Assembly (NCBI GenBank): GCA_034509925.1
Contig: CM067528.1
Span: forward strand, 2,767,501-2,831,500
Reading direction: 5' to 3'
DNA length: 64,000 nucleotides
DNA from: Hirudinaria manillensis
Taxonomy: Eukaryota > Annelida > Clitellata > Hirudinida > Hirudinidae
Shown: piece by piece, positions 1 to 23,000 of the stretch
Numbering within the stretch: position 1 is the first letter of the stretch
Layout of the letters: each line of letters starts with the position of its first letter
The notes under the pieces: model-generated
Database searches by the model: none
The model's input: the letters and a program-made list of their open reading frames with translations, nothing else
Told to the model about the DNA's origin: nothing
Position numbers and translations under genes: made by a program

Positions 1-19
1 TGGATCTTCCAGACGTGCA

Positions 20-29
20 TTATGTTATT

Positions 30-113
<84 letters not shown>

Positions 114-243
114 ATTCCCGTTCCTGGTACTCTGTATATTATTATTATTATTGTTATTATAGTTATTATTATTATTATTGTTATTATTATTATTAATATT
201 ATTGTTATTATTATTATTGTTATTGTTATTGTTATTATTATTA

Positions 244-281
<38 letters not shown>

Positions 282-285
282 ATTA

Positions 286-344
<59 letters not shown>

Positions 345-345
345 A
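20..345. repeat. (ATT)n microsatellite
   Basis: Two long runs of ATT with scattered ATG/GTT/AAT variants, split by a short unique stretch near 113-137. Any open reading frame through it is a repeat artefact. It lies upstream of the first collagen exon I can see, probably in an intron. Confidence 0.95.
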
Positions 346-1438
346 TATTCTTTTCAAGGATGATAAAGAAAGAGTAAATCTACTACAGAGAGATTTTCAA
401 ATCGTGCCTGGACTTGCAACTGAATTTCTTGATTTATGGATTAATTAGGAAATTAAAAATAAAAAATACGTTTAATCAAAAATTGTTTTATGTATGAAAT
501 CATAAAATCGTGGAAGAAGTTAATTCGGAAAATATTTAATTGCGAAAAATAAATGAAAAATTTTATTAATGAGAATAAAATAAAAATTATATTAAATTAA
601 ATTAATAAAAATATAATTTTACAATTATATTTAAAATATTGAATTAAGAATTATATTACAATTATATTATTAAAAATATTAAATTAAAGAAGCAAAATTG
701 ATAAATAACGAAATTAAAAATATTTAATAAAATTGAGAATTAAGAAACATAAATAAAAAATAATTATCCAGTCTCCGAAAAGATCCATAAGACTGAACGA
801 TGGATCATACGGCTACTCTGAGTTCATCAAGTTCAAGGTGATTATTGGATAATAAATACAAATTTAAATAATAATAATAATAATATTAACAATATCTAAT
901 TTATTAATTAATTTTAAATAATAATATTAATATGCAATAATAATAACAATAATTAATTTTAAAATATAACTATTAACCATAATTAATACATTAAAAAAAT
1001 AATTGTTTAAACTTGATGCCATTGTGACTGAAGGCTTTACAATTTTGGATTTAATATCCCATTTAATAAATTAATTTTTAATTAAAACAAATAATTCATT
1101 TTAAATATTTATTTAAATATTCATTTTAAGAATTTATTTAGAATTAATTATTAATTAGCAATAATTGATTTCTCACAGGATTCCCTCTACGAAGTTATAA
1201 CTTTAAAAGTGAATATACTTTAATTTATTTTTGACTAATTTATAAAAATATAATTAAATTAATAAAAATATATGTTCATAATAAAATATATTTATGTTCA
1301 TAAATGTTGTTTATATATGTTTATTATGTTTATATATGTTTATTATAAAATCTTATTTATTATTTATATAATTTAAATTATATTTTTCTTAATTTAATTC
1401 GTTAATCGATTAATTTAATTTCCATGGAAATCGATCAG
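346..1438 (+). other. AT-rich probable intron; one weak candidate exon
   Basis: Very AT-rich sequence without collagen repeats. One stretch, 772-837, is open for 22 codons and flanked by AG and GTGATT, which gives phase 0 at both ends like the collagen exons downstream. Its translation has no Gly-X-Y pattern, so it could be a non-collagenous exon of the same gene or chance. I see nothing else here. Confidence 0.3.
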
Positions 1439-11252
<9,814 letters not shown>

Positions 11253-11365
11253 TTATTCGGTTATATTAAACAAATTTTTAAAAAATAATTATGATTATAA
11301 TTATTATTATTACCATACAATTTATTAGCATTTATTTAATTAACTTAGAACTTTTCATATTTTAA

Positions 11366-11371
11366 AATAAA
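11366..11371 (+). terminator. Possible polyadenylation signal for the collagen gene
   Basis: AATAAA 114 bp after the collagen stop codon. Another AATAAA lies at 11639-11644. In such AT-rich DNA either could be chance. Confidence 0.4.
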
Positions 11372-12087
11372 TTCGTCCTCTAAGTAATAATAATAATAAT
11401 AATAATTTTTAATTATAACCCCAACATCTGTTCGTAATTTCATAAATTTGCGTAAATAAATTATTTACATTAATATTTAAATTATTTTCAAATCAGTTGG
11501 TCTGATGGCTTTCAAGACTCCAAATCAAAGAAGAACAGAAAATAAACCATTTAGCACGTTATTTTAATATTGAATTTATTTATTTATTTAATTATTTATA
11601 TATTTATTCATTAATAATATTATGACGAAATGTATAATAATAAAGTGACTTTTATTTCATAGAAATATTTTAGAATCGCGATTTTATAAACTTTCGACGT
11701 GGAATTAGTTTTTGAACGAAGTGCCTTTTTGACTCTTTATTCGCGCCCAATTTCTGCTTCCCTCAACGCGTACATCTTCCTTGGGGTGGCGGATGAACGT
11801 GAACCAGTTAACCTCAACTTGTCAATTAATTAGGCGAATTAATTGAATTATTTGGCTTAAATTATACTTAAATATAAGTGTTTAACCGGATGTTTTCCAA
11901 AATAAACAAATTCAAACAAAGATCAACCTCGGAGTTCATACTGAACAGATATCGATTGTATGTATATGCAAATATCTTTATATGTAATCACGCCTTCAGA
12001 TGTTCAATGCAAAATGTCGGTGCAACAATATTGATCAAAATAATTAATTACAATTTAATTAATCGGTTAATTGTAATTATAAATATA

Positions 12088-12165
<78 letters not shown>

Positions 12166-12646
12166 AAGATGATATTGAAGCCAACTCGCAATGGAATCGT
12201 CAGAAAGTATGTTGATGAATTCATAACAAATCAAAGCTCGAAGCAGTGAACAATGTAACATTTGTTCGATCGCATTTCAAAACACGGAGGAGTAAATGCT
12301 TGTTTTTCTCTTGATTCTCGTAGTTTATCCGTGATTTAAATAAAGATAAATAATATAAATATGGATATATATAATTATAAATTTAAATATATAAATGTTG
12401 TTTATATATATTTATATAATACATAAATGAACACGTAAATAAACACATAAATACGCGAATTACGAATCGAATGAACAAATTACAAACTATAAATTCAACG
12501 TAAATTTATAACTACGATATGTAAATAAATACGACCGCAGTTGATATTGATATTATTTTGATTGTTATTGTTTTTTTTTTTGTTTCTTCTTGTTGTTGTT
12601 GTTGATGTTGCTGCTATCGCTACTTCTAAAATTAACTTTGTCGGGG
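11372..12646. other. Convergent 3' intergenic region
   Basis: Between the collagen stop (+) and the DDAH stop (-). It holds AT-rich sequence, an AAT array at 12088-12158, and no coding exon that I can support. The + reading frame at 11878-12249 crosses the AAT array and has no recognisable content. Confidence 0.7.
12088..12158. repeat. (AAT)n microsatellite
   Basis: Uninterrupted AAT repeat in the convergent intergenic region. Confidence 0.95.
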
Positions 12647-15409
12647 TCAGGCAGCAGAAGTGGGTATCTTCTTGGGGAGTTTGACCTTGTTGACGAGTAG
12701 GACGCAACTGGCCAACCTTCCTCCCCTCTTGAGTGGTTCGACGATGCAAATGGCCATCCTAGGGTAGTCGATCTTGTTCATGTAGATCTAAACGAAAGCG
12801 AAATTGTTGTGGAAAATTCCATCTCTAAAATGAAACAAATCAACGGACGTTTAGCTAAACCATAATTTATATTTATAAAAGATTAGTTGGATTATCATTA
12901 ATTACTTATTAATTCGTTTTTTTTTTGGATTTTTTTAAAAATTATTTTGTAACGTAATTCATTCACAGTTCGTGCAAATAAAAACTAAAGTAAGTTTTTT
13001 TTAAACAACAACAACAACAATGCTCAGGCCACGTTCCAAACAAAGAACTAATGAAAAACATAACAAAATATTCCTGATTGATATTCTCTGCTTTGTCGGG
13101 TACTTCACTGGTTGACTTCGGATCTGATTGATTAGAAACGCGAATGACTGGCTGATTGATTGAATGCAGGTGCAACGGATTGATAGGCTGATTGATTGCA
13201 GGTGTGACTGATTGATTCATTGGCTGAATGAGTGAAGTTACGATTGAAGAAGGACAAACCGAGGATCCTCTAGGAATCTGTTCGTGTCCAAGATGAATGA
13301 GGTTCCTATTGACGTAGATGACGTTGGCCGCCTCGTCTTCATCGACGCTGATGTACCTGTAACCGGTTGCACCGGAATTCTTTATCTCCTGGATTGAACC
13401 GTTTCAATCATATAATCAATCAAAGCTCTTCAATCAGAAAAACAATCAATCAAATGATAGTCAATATGAAGCTGTCCTTTACAACAAATTCTTTATTTCG
13501 TGAGATAATTAAATAAAATTATTGAAGAATATTGAATCATTGGAATTGTACGTTATTTTATATTTGTTCAATTTCTACTTATATTTGCAAATGGCTACTT
13601 GATAGTCTGAATGATTGCAGGTATGGTTGATTGACTGGATGGCAGTGACTGGATTGCAGTTATGATTGAACAAATTCTTTGTAATTAAATAAAATTATTT
13701 TTAGGACCAACCAGAAAGGTCTTCTGGGCTCCTTCGCCCTTTCCGACGGTCATGATCTCAGGGCCTGCCATCGTGATGCAGTCCTTGAGGTGAGTGGCGG
13801 GAGGGTGGACCCTGATGATCGTGGTAGGGTACTCGGGGAAGGCCTTGGCGACCGCCTGCGCACCCAGCATATTGGAGCGACAGGACAATCCGACGAATAT
13901 TTCCCTTCCTCGTAAATTTAATTAAGAATTTAATTTTATTCATAAGAAATAGTTTACATTGAAAATGCGTTTACATTCTTATGTTTTATATATTTTTATA
14001 CTTTACACTTGATTATTTTAACGATGATAAGATTAGAGTATTACTTGTAATAGAGTTAAGGTTATGCTTACTTTAAGTTACTTCCAAATGTTTAAAAGTT
14101 GACTTAATTACAACATGGATCTGATGGGGCAGTTAAAAAAATTTTTAATTTATCACCGGCAATAAGTGAAAAAAAGTATTTACGAACCTTTTAAAATTAG
14201 AAAACAACTATTTAAGAAAAATTATTAATATTAAAATATTATTAATATTAAAATATTATTAATAATGAAAATAGATAATAAAAAGATTCATCTTTAATCA
14301 ATCAAACGCACCTGTCCACAAGACGTCTCCACCTTCAATGAGAGCTTTTTCAGTTTCCACCTCCATGATCTTCAGTCCCAATTCCTTCTTCAATACTTGT
14401 CTCATCACTGACAGCTTCGAATTAGATTTGAGAAAATCAAAACAACAGCTATTTTCGTTTAATATTTTTAAGAATTTAATTTTCAATATTTATTAATTTC
14501 AAAGAATAAACGAATAATTCTTTTTTTTACAAATTGCCATAATTTACGTTCATTTTGCAATTATTTCTCAAATAAATAATACAATCAAGGATATCCAAAA
14601 TGGCCGATTGAACTGCGCAAACGATCCCCGTGCGGTAATTTCCAGGCGGATCACGTAACGATGCAGGAGGAAGGAAACATGCTCTGATGGTGATGATGAC
14701 GATGCCTATAATGATGATGATGACGATGACGACGATGACGACGATGATGATGATGCTAATGAGGGTAAATGTGATGTGGCTGACGATGATTATGATTGCA
14801 ATTATGGTGATGACGATAAATGATGTTACTGATGATGATTATGTAATTTCGTATTTTTTCTTTTTTTTTAACTTTGTTTCTTTTGAATTCCACGTTGGAC
14901 AAGCGTCGATTGATACAAGTTATTACAGGCGTGCCTAAATGTTCCATTTTAATCTTAAAGAACCAGATCTAATTTCCATTGAATTGAATGCTCAAAGGCC
15001 AGTTGGAAATATTCAATCATTCTAAAACAACGAAAATACAAATATTTCAAAACATGTCAGAACAAAGTATGAATTAATTGAATCCACAAATGAAAACCTC
15101 TCCTTGTCTTGACGGTTTTCCCTTGAGAGTTGGAGGATTGCAGATGAGTGCAGTTCCGTTGATGACGACGGCGATATCGTCGACAAACAAACAATCTGGA
15201 TTCTTCTCGTCCGCTGGAAGTTCTATAACATCCAGGCCAACTCTCCGGAGCCCTTCGACCAAATCTTCGTGCTCCTTCCGAGCCTGGTCTATGTTTACCA
15301 CTCTTCCTGGTTTCAGTTCGAAGGAAGAAGAAGTGGAAAAGGAGTTTGGAATGCGTGAGACGATGGCATAATTGTACTTGAAGCAGTCGCTTATTCTGGT
15401 CCTCTGCAT
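12647..15409 (-). CDS. DDAH: Dimethylarginine dimethylaminohydrolase (DDAH)
   Basis: The enzyme hydrolyses asymmetric dimethylarginine and monomethylarginine to citrulline and a methylamine, removing endogenous inhibitors of nitric oxide synthase. Five exons in transcription order: 15409-15098, 14414-14312, 13908-13712, 13388-13260, 12787-12647, giving 293 residues against about 285 in the human enzymes. I see the family landmarks in order: ELPADE, PDCLFVDD (catalytic acid), EGGDVLWTG, THLKDCITMAGP (catalytic His) and ASCVLLVNK near the C-terminus (catalytic Cys). The start is the first Met of MQRTRISDC. An acceptor just upstream (ending at 15425) suggests a 5'-UTR intron. It is divergent from SF3B5, with 615 bp between the start codons. 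Its introns contain diverged TGAT and GATTGATTGCAGG repeats. Symbol at family level only; I cannot tell DDAH1 from DDAH2 type. Confidence 0.95.
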
Positions 15410-16024
15410 ATCGTGGAAAGGCTGCAATAGTAAAAAAAAATGCTTTTTCAATAATATTATCTAAAATAAATATGGAGTAAAAGATTAATCGAGCAATGTT
15501 AAATGTTTTAAAAACACTCTTACTTTAATCGTTGGTTTAGTTTTTATTGAAAACTAAATTCTATTTCCAATTTGGACAATATCTCTACCGTAAGCACGCA
15601 ATCTTTTATACGGATACTGCGGACTGTCTTGAGTAATGATTCATCTTTATGGAATAGTTATAAATGAATTTAGAATTATTTATTTGACAAAATTAATTAT
15701 TAATCAATTACAGTGTATTTCTGTAAAAACTAAATTTGGAACCTTCTACGGAAACACGTTATTACATTCAATTTAATAATATTGTTAATTGTTTAGAAAT
15801 CTAACAATGATATAATATTTGGTTGAAAATACATTTTAAAAATTAAGTTGTTTACATTTAGAAACTGTTATTTCGTTGTTTCTATCTCGAGAGACTATTG
15901 CTACGGTGTAACTACTTAGCTTAGCTTTAAAGGTTCGAACGGTTTTGACTCTTCGTAAATTTCAGCAATTTAAGAATTCAACGTTTCTTTGTTTTGGATT
16001 TAAGACTAATTTTGTTTCACTAGA
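15410..16024. promoter_or_regulatory. Shared upstream region of DDAH (-) and SF3B5 (+)
   Basis: A 615-bp gap between two divergent start codons. It must hold both promoters and the DDAH 5'-UTR intron. No TATA box or named site stands out from the AT-rich background. Confidence 0.5.
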
Positions 16025-16285
16025 ATGGGAGATAGATACAACATTCACAGTCAGTTGGAGCATTTGCAATCCAGATACGTGGGTACAGGTCATGCCGACA
16101 TGGACAAATGGGAGTGGATGACCAACCAGCACAGGGACAGTTACGCCTCGTACATCGGTCACCACGATCTCCTCGGTTACTTTGCCATTGCTGAGAACGA
16201 ATCCAAAGCTAGAATGAAATTTAACTTCCTGAAGAAGATGGTTCAACCTTGTGGACCACCACCAGAGAAGCCAGATGACCAGTGA
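16025..16285 (+). CDS. SF3B5: Splicing factor 3B subunit 5 (SF3b10)
   Basis: A single uninterrupted exon of 86 codons, the same length as the human protein. SF3B5 is a small subunit of the SF3b complex of the U2 snRNP, which binds the intron branch region in the nucleus. Nearly the whole protein matches the family from memory: MGDRYNIHSQLEHLQSRY, GTGHADMDKWEW, NQHRDSYASYIGHHDLLGYF, AIAENESKAR and QPCGPP. Proline-rich acidic residues end the chain. An AATAAA at 16358-16363, 73 bp after the stop, is a likely poly(A) signal. It is intronless among intron-rich neighbours. That could be its ancestral state or the result of retroposition; no flanking duplication or genomic poly(A) tract proves the latter. 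Confidence 0.97.
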   Translation: MGDRYNIHSQLEHLQSRYVGTGHADMDKWEWMTNQHRDSYASYIGHHDLLGYFAIAENESKARMKFNFLKKMVQPCGPPPEKPDDQ

Positions 16286-17378
16286 TTTGGATATGATTTG
16301 TTGACAGTGGCACAAATAAGAGTTGATCATTGCTAAAAACTAAATGGTAATATTTAAAATAAAAGTTGAATTTATTGGAAATCAATGGTTGCAGTTTAAA
16401 TCTTCTGGTCACAGCATAACAGGGCAGTAAATTGACATTAGTTTTATTCTCCCAACTTTCATTGCTTTAAAATCTGAATATCGAAGCTTTTTGAAGGAAA
16501 AGGCTTTATTCCACAAATTATTTTCATACTTGGTTCTTTGGTAAATAATAGAATGGGAGATAGATACAACTCCAAAGTTAACCAATCTGTTTCCAAAGAG
16601 TTTCAATTTAAAAATCAATCTAATATTCTTGAATCCTATTTGACTGTAGCATCAGATAATGTGTGCTTTGAAAAATTATGTCGAGGTGATAGAATAGCTA
16701 TAAATTTGGAGACTAATCAACTTTCTAACTGAGGTTAAATTTATTAAACTGCAACTTGGTTTGTTTGAAAGATATACAAATCTTTTTGTTAAATTTCTAA
16801 AATTGGTTGAGACCCAATAAGTTTTAATGTCAAAAAGTCATATTTCAGAAACATTGTTTTGCAAACATGAGGTAATTGCTTCAATCAATAATTTGGCAAC
16901 AATTTTATTTGTAACGTGATGTGAGTTAAGTTATTAGACAACATTTGGGAGCATCCATTTTGGATGATAAACCAGTCAAAGAAAAAATGCCTTTGGATTA
17001 TTTTTTTAATGGTTGAATCGTTCATTTAAAGCATAAAAGCTATGCATTCTAAAGAAGGCTTGGGAGTAATCCTCAAATCGTTCAATGCGTTTTGGGACTC
17101 GTAGAAATCACAGTTGTTACGAAGTTAGCATTAGATAAGGGATTAAATTTCAATATTAAAGTATGATCAAATAATTTTCATATGTTTCTGGCTGCCTTTA
17201 ACGGTATTTGCAAGTGCAGCTGTCATCAGTAATCTCAGTTTTGTTTTATTCTACAACCAATATTATCGATAAATTAAAGAAAGTTTTAATTTTCTGATGA
17301 CATTAAATGAACATAGAATTTGATGCTCTACATGGCACAAGATGACTGATTTGTTTTGATGCAGGATCGGTCATCATA
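16286..17378. other. Intergenic region with a 22-bp copy of the SF3B5 start
   Basis: At 16549-16570 the 22 bases around the SF3B5 start codon (16021-16042) recur exactly on the same strand. The 54-codon frame that follows this second ATG has no further likeness to SF3B5. I see no other feature before the syndecan-like gene. Confidence 0.75.
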
Positions 17379-19151
17379 ATGAAGCTCCAGGTCTTTTTGA
17401 TATGGGGCTTGATGAGTTTGCAATCAGTTAGTTTTTATTTTATTAATTATTTATGATGTCTTTGATGTCATGGATCTAGGCTTTTTCCAAAATCTTCGTT
17501 TTTGTCTCAACCGTTTATGACTTAAGATTTTCACTCTCAGGCTCATTGCAAAACGTCGAATTTAAGCAGTGAAAGGATAAAAACTCGATGGCCGAAAAAT
17601 GAGAACGTTGGTATTAAAAATCGTTGACGAGGTTCTACGATATTTTTTAAAACCTCAACTCATAATTCAGGTCTTGAATTCCGATGGCAGTGGTCTGGGC
17701 GAAGAAGATGGAGACGACGGTTATAATGATTATGAAGGCTCTTCTGAAGGATCTGGGGGTTGGTTTAAAAGCTATTTATCGCTTTCTTTTACTAATGATT
17801 TGTAACAGCCATCCATTTTGATATGCAAATGCGAAATAACCCAAGTGCAACACCCTTTGTTTGTTTAAGAACTTCCAAATAAGAAGATAACTGTTAATGA
17901 GAAGTCTTCCTGTCTGAAACTTTTGGAGACAGCCAGTTTTCATAAGATGGTTGGAGCCTTTGTACCAAGATGTTCCTTTGATGGGGCTTTTGAACCTCTT
18001 CAATGCCATGGCGTCACCGGAGAATGCTGGTGTTCGGATAAGGAGGGTAGGAAGATTCCCGGAACAATTAGGAAAGAACCTGACATGCCCAAATGCGACA
18101 ATACCGTCAAGGGCCGAGGTGACAAGATTGACTTGGTTCGATGAATTTAGAGTCGGGACACTCTCTTGAATGATCTGACATTCTGGTTTTTGCAGTTAAT
18201 TATCTGGAATACATAGATATCTTGTTGTTTTAACTCTCTTGTACAAATTTTATGACATTTTAGAGCATTTTCTTTTTCATTTAAATTAAGCAGTGCTGCA
18301 CAAATTATTGAATCAATCATCTGGTAAAATTTCCTATCCAGTACATCCTTAATTTAGACTTACAGAAACTTGATTGATAGAGCTCTCTCTTTTTTTTTTT
18401 ATAACACAGTGAATGAAGGTAGTAAGAAGTCAAGACCAAGCCACAAAAGTCATACAAGAACAACGAAGATGAACAAGATCTTTTTCGAGGTGCAAACTAA
18501 TTCCGAGCCACCTCGTAGATCCACTGCTGGTACCTCAAAAGAAAACATTGTCGTGGACAACATCGCCATCAACGAAAACTCTGAGGTCCTCGTACCATAC
18601 AGTGAGTAGCTAGCAAATTTACGAGCAGAAAATCTTTGGATCTCGTAACATCACTTAAAATATTTATGTTTAATTGTTTATTTTGTCGCACCTTAGAAAC
18701 GTTGAACAATGCCGGAGGCGAGACTAGGAAGTATTCCCGAAAGTACAAGGAATCCAGCGGAGTGATGCCCTACTACGATCGCGACGGCGAGTCTTATGGA
18801 AAATATCAAATGTCTGCCTCCCGGGCAGCTCTGATGATGACCCATCCTGGAGTTTTGGCAGGAATAATCTGTGCAGGGGTGGTGCTAGTCTTGTGCTTTG
18901 TGACTTTTGTCACATTCGTTGCTTACAGGCTCAGACGTAGGTCGTACTACCAGGCGGAGGAGAAATCCAAAACGCCTCCCATGACGGGAGGTTACGTCGC
19001 CGGCAGCGGGTACGGCGAAATATACGGCGACGGGTTCAGGTATTCCCCGGCCAAATATCAGACCCCCACGAAAATTCCACCGTGGTCTGGCATCGACACT
19101 AACGGGAGCCTCAGCTATTCCATGAGGCACGACAGAGAACTTTACGGTTAG
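17379..19151 (+). CDS. Syndecan-like transmembrane proteoglycan with thyroglobulin type-1 domain
   Basis: Six exons (17379-17426, 17541-17606, 17671-17758, 17870-18118, 18410-18601, 18697-19151) give 365 residues. Order of parts: a signal peptide (MKLQVFLIWGLM...); acidic Ser-Gly sites (DGSGLGEEDGDD, EGSSEGSG) of the kind that carry heparan or chondroitin sulphate; a complete thyroglobulin type-1 domain with FVPRCSFDGAF, QCHG and CWC; a polar stalk; a membrane segment (GVLAGIICAGVVLVLCFVTF) followed by the stop-transfer YRLRRRSYYQ; and a Gly/Tyr-rich cytoplasmic tail ending RELYG. The membrane segment, the basic juxtamembrane stretch and an end resembling the syndecan REFYA PDZ ligand point to syndecan. 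The family is not known to me for carrying thyroglobulin domains. Alternatives are another single-pass proteoglycan or a testican-like gene that gained a membrane anchor. All junctions keep phase. Confidence 0.78.
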
Positions 19152-20058
19152 GAGACGGAGATGCAATGCGTTCGGTAGGTCAATGAATTTCTAGTCACGT
19201 CACTGACGGGCGACGAGTCATTATTTTTTATCGTTTGTGCATTGGTCTTGCTATTGAGATCTGAATGTTTTTATTTTTAACATATTCCTGCAATACGTTG
19301 CCCATCGAAATCAAATGCAATACTTTTATGAGGAGTGTCATTTTCTAATTGGATGGTATTTTTAGATACGGCGAACGTTTTTTTTCGTGTGACCAAGAAT
19401 CTCAGTAGACGGTGTCGTAGATTATTCATTGTCGTTCTTGTTGTGTTACGGTTGTATTCCTCCATGCCTTTGTGCTGAGCAAGTTTTGATGCACGGTATT
19501 TCATAACAATATTTCATGAGTAATTTGCCACGCAGGCTCCAAATTTTCTCGGTCATTGAGTACGATTAACCTGAGTTATGGTATTTATTTTAGGGTAAAT
19601 CCATTAAAGGCATTAAGTTTAAATGTTGATTTAATGTTGTTGTTAATCATGTTGATTTCCATTGTTAAACTTCGGTCGGTCATGATTCGAGGCAATGCAA
19701 ATTGCAGCTGCTCAAAGGTCTGTGCATTCCTATGCATTTTGTTTTGTTTGTTTTGTTTTTTTTTTTCAATTTCCTGCATTGTTTCGTTTGTGTGGCCAAG
19801 AGATTTTGTTGTTGTTGTCTTAGCCAAATTCATTCATTCATTCAAAACTGTTTTTGAAAGTTAGGAAGGTCTTATCCAGTCCCAGTCTTTAATAAACTAG
19901 AAGCCTACCATTATTGACCATTCGGTTAGTCCTCTAACCAGTCCCATATCATGCTTCGTGAATTTTATAATTACTCGTAATTCGGCATTGAGTTCATTGA
20001 ATGTCATTTTGACTCTGAATTACAAGCAAAATTTTGACAAAAATTGTTTTAACCGATT
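19152..20058. other. Convergent 3' region between the syndecan-like and MyTH4-FERM genes
   Basis: About 900 bp with no coding exon that I can support. AATAAA at 19891-19896 could end the + strand transcript. The 102-codon + frame at 19556-19864 has no recognisable content. Confidence 0.6.
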
Positions 20059-23000
20059 TTATTCAAAATAATTTTGCAAAGAATTCCAAACGTCTTTTTG
20101 CATCATTCGCATGCCAGGCCTCTGGTCAATTTTCCATAAGCAATCATCGGTCAAGTAATCCAAGGGGGGAAACAGACCCCTCGGTGAGATAACAAAATTT
20201 TAAAAAATGGTGAATTTCTTTGCCAAATTTAAACTTTGTCCACTTCACTTCCACAAAGTAAAAATCAGTTCACATGTTTAATAAGGAATTGTATAGATCC
20301 AACAAAGCCAGTATGTGTTCTCTCTGAAAAAAATACTTCCCCAATGAGAGATGCTATCATTAATGTGGAATTAATTATTAAATTTCTTTACCCCACGAGC
20401 CAATAGGGGAAGGGGGCTCGGATTGTCGGAGCCTTTTGCACCTCCTATCCATAGGGTTATTTTTTGGGCATTCTCGTCTCCGTTGTTTATGGTCGAATAA
20501 ATGCCACTCTTGAACGAGCAGAAAAACATGGTGACCTGAGGTCGGAAAGATCACAATAATTTAAATTATTTTTTAAATTCTTGGTAAAGTAAGGCAACCA
20601 TCCATGTTGCTCAGATAAGCATTTGATAGGTCATGGAAAACTAGTTTTACAAATTTGCTGAAATCAGGACAGTGTTGTTCACAGTCCAGCCAGAAGTGTC
20701 CTTGCTAGGATCACTATTAAAAATTTAGAGCGATGAGAAAAGTACTTTTACATCTTATTTGGACCGCAAGGCATCACCGAATGTCCCAAATTGGCCAAAT
20801 ACAGATTCAATTGCTCACGTTTGTGTTCTCATTGAGCAAGTATATGCCTTGCTTGTGGATGGCAAAAATGCATTCACTTGTTGAATTTTCATCAGTGAAG
20901 TACTGTTTTGAGAGAAAGCAAGCAGTACAGATTGATGTTAGTATGTCACACACAAGTTGTTTTGAAAACTCACTTTGGCCTGGAAGAAGGAGGAACCGAA
21001 CATTGGCCATTTTGACAATATTTCTGATTCACAAGAAAATAATTAAGAGATCTAAATGACTAATTAATCGATTAAGAAATATTTCATAAATGTTTTAACT
21101 CAGACAATACCTAAGGAAATAATCCTCTTGTCGTCTGGCTTCAAATTACGAACGGCAACGCATTGGTCAAGAACCAAGGGACACAGGTAATCCAGGTCGA
21201 CCATGGACCAAATGTTTCTCGGCAGATATTTCTCCACGCCTTCTCTGGTCATGAAGGAATTAATAAAACATGACTTTAATTTAATTATTTTATTTTTAAA
21301 CATTAACAAAGAGTGAAAAAAAAATATCACGGATGCAGACTCGAACACTGTCGAATTGGGATTCTCGATCTGAAACTGCAAGGCTATGAGGATTGAGATT
21401 TCCTCCTGAAATACGAGATTATAATTTGTTCATTTCACGTTTATTTATTATTATTTATTTGAATAATATTAGCAAAGATGCATGACATCAGATATTAATT
21501 AGTTCCCACAATGATAATCATATCTACCAATCATCTCAAGACATTTACCAAGACTGCAGCCGGCACGATGTTGGACGTCACGGGCATGAAATATCCGCAC
21601 AGGTAATCGGAGATGCTCTGACTGTAGAGCAGATCCAGGTAGGCAGGGGGAGTCTGTGAGAGGTCAATCATGTTGATCCACACCCCCCTCGCCAGTTCCG
21701 TTTCACCTACGACTTCGTTCGTTCCGATCTTGCTCGGCGGAACGTTGAATATTCTTACGGTGGTGGAAAAGGCGTTCGTCGTTCTCATCAGGAAGGTCCA
21801 GATTTGACCTGCAAGTGGAATCTTTGAGGAGAATCATCTCCGGTTTCGAAAGTCTAAAGGCATTTTTTTTATTATTCAAATTATGTGGTAATGATGTGAT
21901 TTACGGACCTTGTTCAAATCTCAGCACCAGCTCGTGTTGAATTTCAACTGGATCAATGGCAAGAATTTTGCAGATGAATGCAAGCACATCTGCTGCAGAC
22001 TAAAATCATTATCATCACAATCACCATCATTATCATCATCTGAATTCAACCAGCACATAATGATGAATCTAAAGTCGCTCTAATTTACCATCTCTGGCAG
22101 AATTTCAACAAGAATCTCTCTACTACCAGCGTGTACCTTCATGACGATACCCTGCAATAAAAAATAACCACGCAGCCTACATATTAGGTATGCAAATGAC
22201 ATGCATAAGTAATTAAAAATTAATACTTCTTCAGACAAAGGTTTCGAAACTTCTTCGTTAACATGTCCGGAAGTCTTAGCAGCAGAGCTTCCTTTGTTGG
22301 AGAGTTTGCCTGCAGAGAAACTATTAGATTAATTATTTATTAACACAAGACTGCTTAAGAAATTATAAAAGCATTTAAAAGTGCTTAAAGATTCTCATTT
22401 ACTGATTCCAAACAGCGTATAATGTAATGCAAATCCTTACTCTTGTATGCTTCTAAGGAATTCTGAAGCTGCAATTTCAATGAAAAGAAAAAAAAGTTCA
22501 TTGTTATTTGTTTATTAAAACATAAATTAAGGAAATTATTAGGTGTGTTAGTTAGTTGTGATTATCTAGACTTTGAATTTGTTAATCAGCATAAGCTGAA
22601 CATCCTCTGAGCAGCCTTTACTACTTTACTACTACTACTACTACTACTACTAATAATAATAATAATAATAATAATAATTAATAAATTTACTTGCCTGTAA
22701 CTTCTCTCTTTTGTGGACCTCAATCAAGTCCTGAATTTCAATGGCCTGACAATGATTAACATTTTCACTTCAAATGAAACATCAATGCAATTGTACTGGC
22801 TCTTTGTACTGTACAATTACTAATTAAGTATTTTTTATTAAAAATGATTTCGGAAGTACTTAACGACGTTCATTTCATTCAAGAACAGCAACAACAGCAA
22901 CTTGTTCATTTCATTTAACAATAGCAACAACAACTTGCACTTAGAACAAGCACGTAGAGGTCACCTTTGGAGAATAAAAAATAAAGTTCATTTCTCCAGA

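Noticed and set aside
15..377. Poly-isoleucine reading frame of 120 codons
   Set aside because: It is a translation of an ATT microsatellite.
16538..16732. Second SF3B5 gene
   Set aside because: Only the 22 bases around the start are shared; the rest of the frame is unrelated.
17951..18169. Overlapping frame in the thyroglobulin exon
   Set aside because: The other frame holds the conserved FVPRC, QCHG and CWC residues and joins both neighbours in phase.
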